Below are positions 63,263 to 64,000 of a stretch of DNA of 64,000 nt, piece by piece (position 1 is the first letter of the stretch; each line of letters opens with the position of its first letter). Source of the stretch: an uncultured Actinomycetes bacterium (GTDB taxonomy: Bacteria; Actinomycetota; Acidimicrobiia; Acidimicrobiales; RAAP-2). Under the pieces are notes generated by a model. That model did no database searches. It saw nothing but the letters and a program-made list of their open reading frames with translations, and was not told where the DNA came from. The stretch is taken from NCBI GenBank assembly GCA_903825305.1, contig CAIKAC010000002.1:62001-126000 (forward strand). Direction: 5' to 3'. Made by a program: the position numbers and the translations under genes.

Positions 63263-64000
63263 ATGATCACCAGCGCTTGGCTCCATACTCCCGATGGTCA
63301 CACGAGGGCACGAGGTCTTGGCCTTGAATTCGAAGGTGAACCGGGGCCCCACAATGCAATCACCGACGTGCCAGGTGTCTTGGTGGGAACCAGCACCATC
63401 ATCGAAGGCGACGGTGAACACCGGTATCTCGAAGGCCCGATTCGCACCGGAGTAACCATGATCTTGCCTCGTGGCCGAGAAGGCGTCGGTGTTCCTTGCG
63501 CAGCGGGTCTCTATTCCATGAATGGCAATGGGGAGATGACGGGCAGTCACTGGATCAAAGAATCAGGAAGCCTGTCAACGCCCATTGGACTGACCAATAC
63601 CCACGCCGTGGGAACGGTGCATCGCGGGATTATTGATTGGATTGCGAGCAATCGACCGAATGTGGCGGCCCAATGGCAGCTCCCCGTGGTCGCCGAAACC
63701 TGGGACGGATTTTTAAACGACATCAACGGCGTGCACGTCAAGCGCTACCACGTGCTCGAAGCCATTGACCATGCCAACGCTGGCCCCTGCAATGAGGGCA
63801 GCGTTGGCGGTGGCACGGGCATGAACTGTTACGGCTTTAAAGGCGGCAATGGCACAGCATCGCGCAAGGTCCGCTTCGGTTCAGCCACCTACACGGTGGG
63901 CGTCCATTTGCAATGCAACTTTGGGGGCAGAGGCGAGCTGACGATTAAAGGTGCACCCGTTGGTCGGGCTGTTGATGCACCATGTCAGATTCAAAGCGAT
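63263..64000 (+). CDS. P1-family (DmpA/S58-type) aminopeptidase, 3' truncated by the window
   Basis: An open frame of 246 codons runs from ATG 63263 to the window end. It encodes the N-terminal part of a DmpA-type L-aminopeptidase/D-esterase, a self-cleaving Ntn-hydrolase-like enzyme. Visible hallmarks are 'NAITDVPGVLVGTSTI' near the N-terminus, GVTMILPR, 'GLTNTHAVGTVHRGI', LNDINGVHV, and the glycine-rich 'CNEGSVGGGTGMNCYGFKGG' (about residues 186-205). The Gly-Ser/Thr self-cleavage site, near residue 250 in relatives, falls just beyond the window, so catalytic competence cannot be checked. It lies 74 nt after DUF3500 and has its own likely leaderless promoter. A role in cleaving an amide or peptide-like intermediate fits the cluster; this is inferred. 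Confidence 0.85.
   Translation, partial: MITSAWLHTPDGHTRARGLGLEFEGEPGPHNAITDVPGVLVGTSTIIEGDGEHRYLEGPIRTGVTMILPRGREGVGVPCAAGLYSMNGNGEMTGSHWIKESGSLSTPIGLTNTHAVGTVHRGIIDWIASNRPNVAAQWQLPVVAETWDGFLNDINGVHVKRYHVLEAIDHANAGPCNEGSVGGGTGMNCYGFKGGNGTASRKVRFGSATYTVGVHLQCNFGGRGELTIKGAPVGRAVDAPCQIQSD

Noticed and set aside
1-64000. Insertion sequence, prophage or integrative element
   Set aside because: No transposase, integrase, terminal repeats or phage structural genes were found.

Overview
The window is moderately G+C-rich bacterial DNA. Its style is actinobacterial: two surface proteins with LPxTG-type sorting signals, long secreted Thr/Ser/Gly-rich proteins, several ATG starts that sit 6 nt behind a TANNNT-like -10 box with no ribosome-binding site (leaderless transcripts), and GTG starts in tightly overlapped operons. 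Acidimicrobiia is my best guess; this is inference, not proof. I see no rRNA, tRNA, CRISPR array, transposase or phage gene.

Region 1 (1-8.7 kb) is metabolic. An FeS-cluster photolyase and a PucR-family regulator read leftwards. A divergent, translationally coupled operon reads rightwards: APC permease, two short-chain dehydrogenases, agmatinase-like ureohydrolase, and PuuE/HpPgdA-like deacetylase. The last four junctions overlap by 1-4 nt. The set looks like uptake and breakdown of a nitrogenous (possibly guanidino or amide) compound under PucR control. A further dehydrogenase gene after it is broken by a one-base frameshift.

Region 2 (9-58.3 kb) is an island of about 49 kb made almost wholly of exported proteins. 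It holds a 1290-aa double beta-propeller/Ig protein with a divergent TetR regulator; a 2763-aa repetitive beta-rich protein; an LPHTG-anchored propeller overlapping an aryl-sulfotransferase; a protein of about 6431 aa with about 39 tandem fibronectin type III domains; a slipin; a small 4-TM protein; an LPTTG protein whose N-terminus resembles ubiquitin and lacks a signal peptide; and two tandem YD/RHS proteins with near-parallel bodies but unrelated C-terminal tails, separated by a secreted protein of unknown family. A decayed PucR-family gene fragment lies upstream of the giant FN3 gene.

Region 3 (58.5-64 kb) returns to metabolism. A ThDP-dependent decarboxylase/synthase-like enzyme faces a PPOX-fold flavoprotein, a dihydroxypyridine-hydroxylase-like FAD monooxygenase, a DUF3500 protein and the start of a P1 (DmpA-type) aminopeptidase cut by the window end. 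This resembles a catabolic cluster for a ring or amide compound.

The most unusual items are the signal-less ubiquitin-like LPTTG protein, the paired RHS proteins with swapped tails and no visible immunity gene, the giant FN3 protein with a recurring cysteine pair, and the nested palindromes between the tetR-like gene and the propeller gene.
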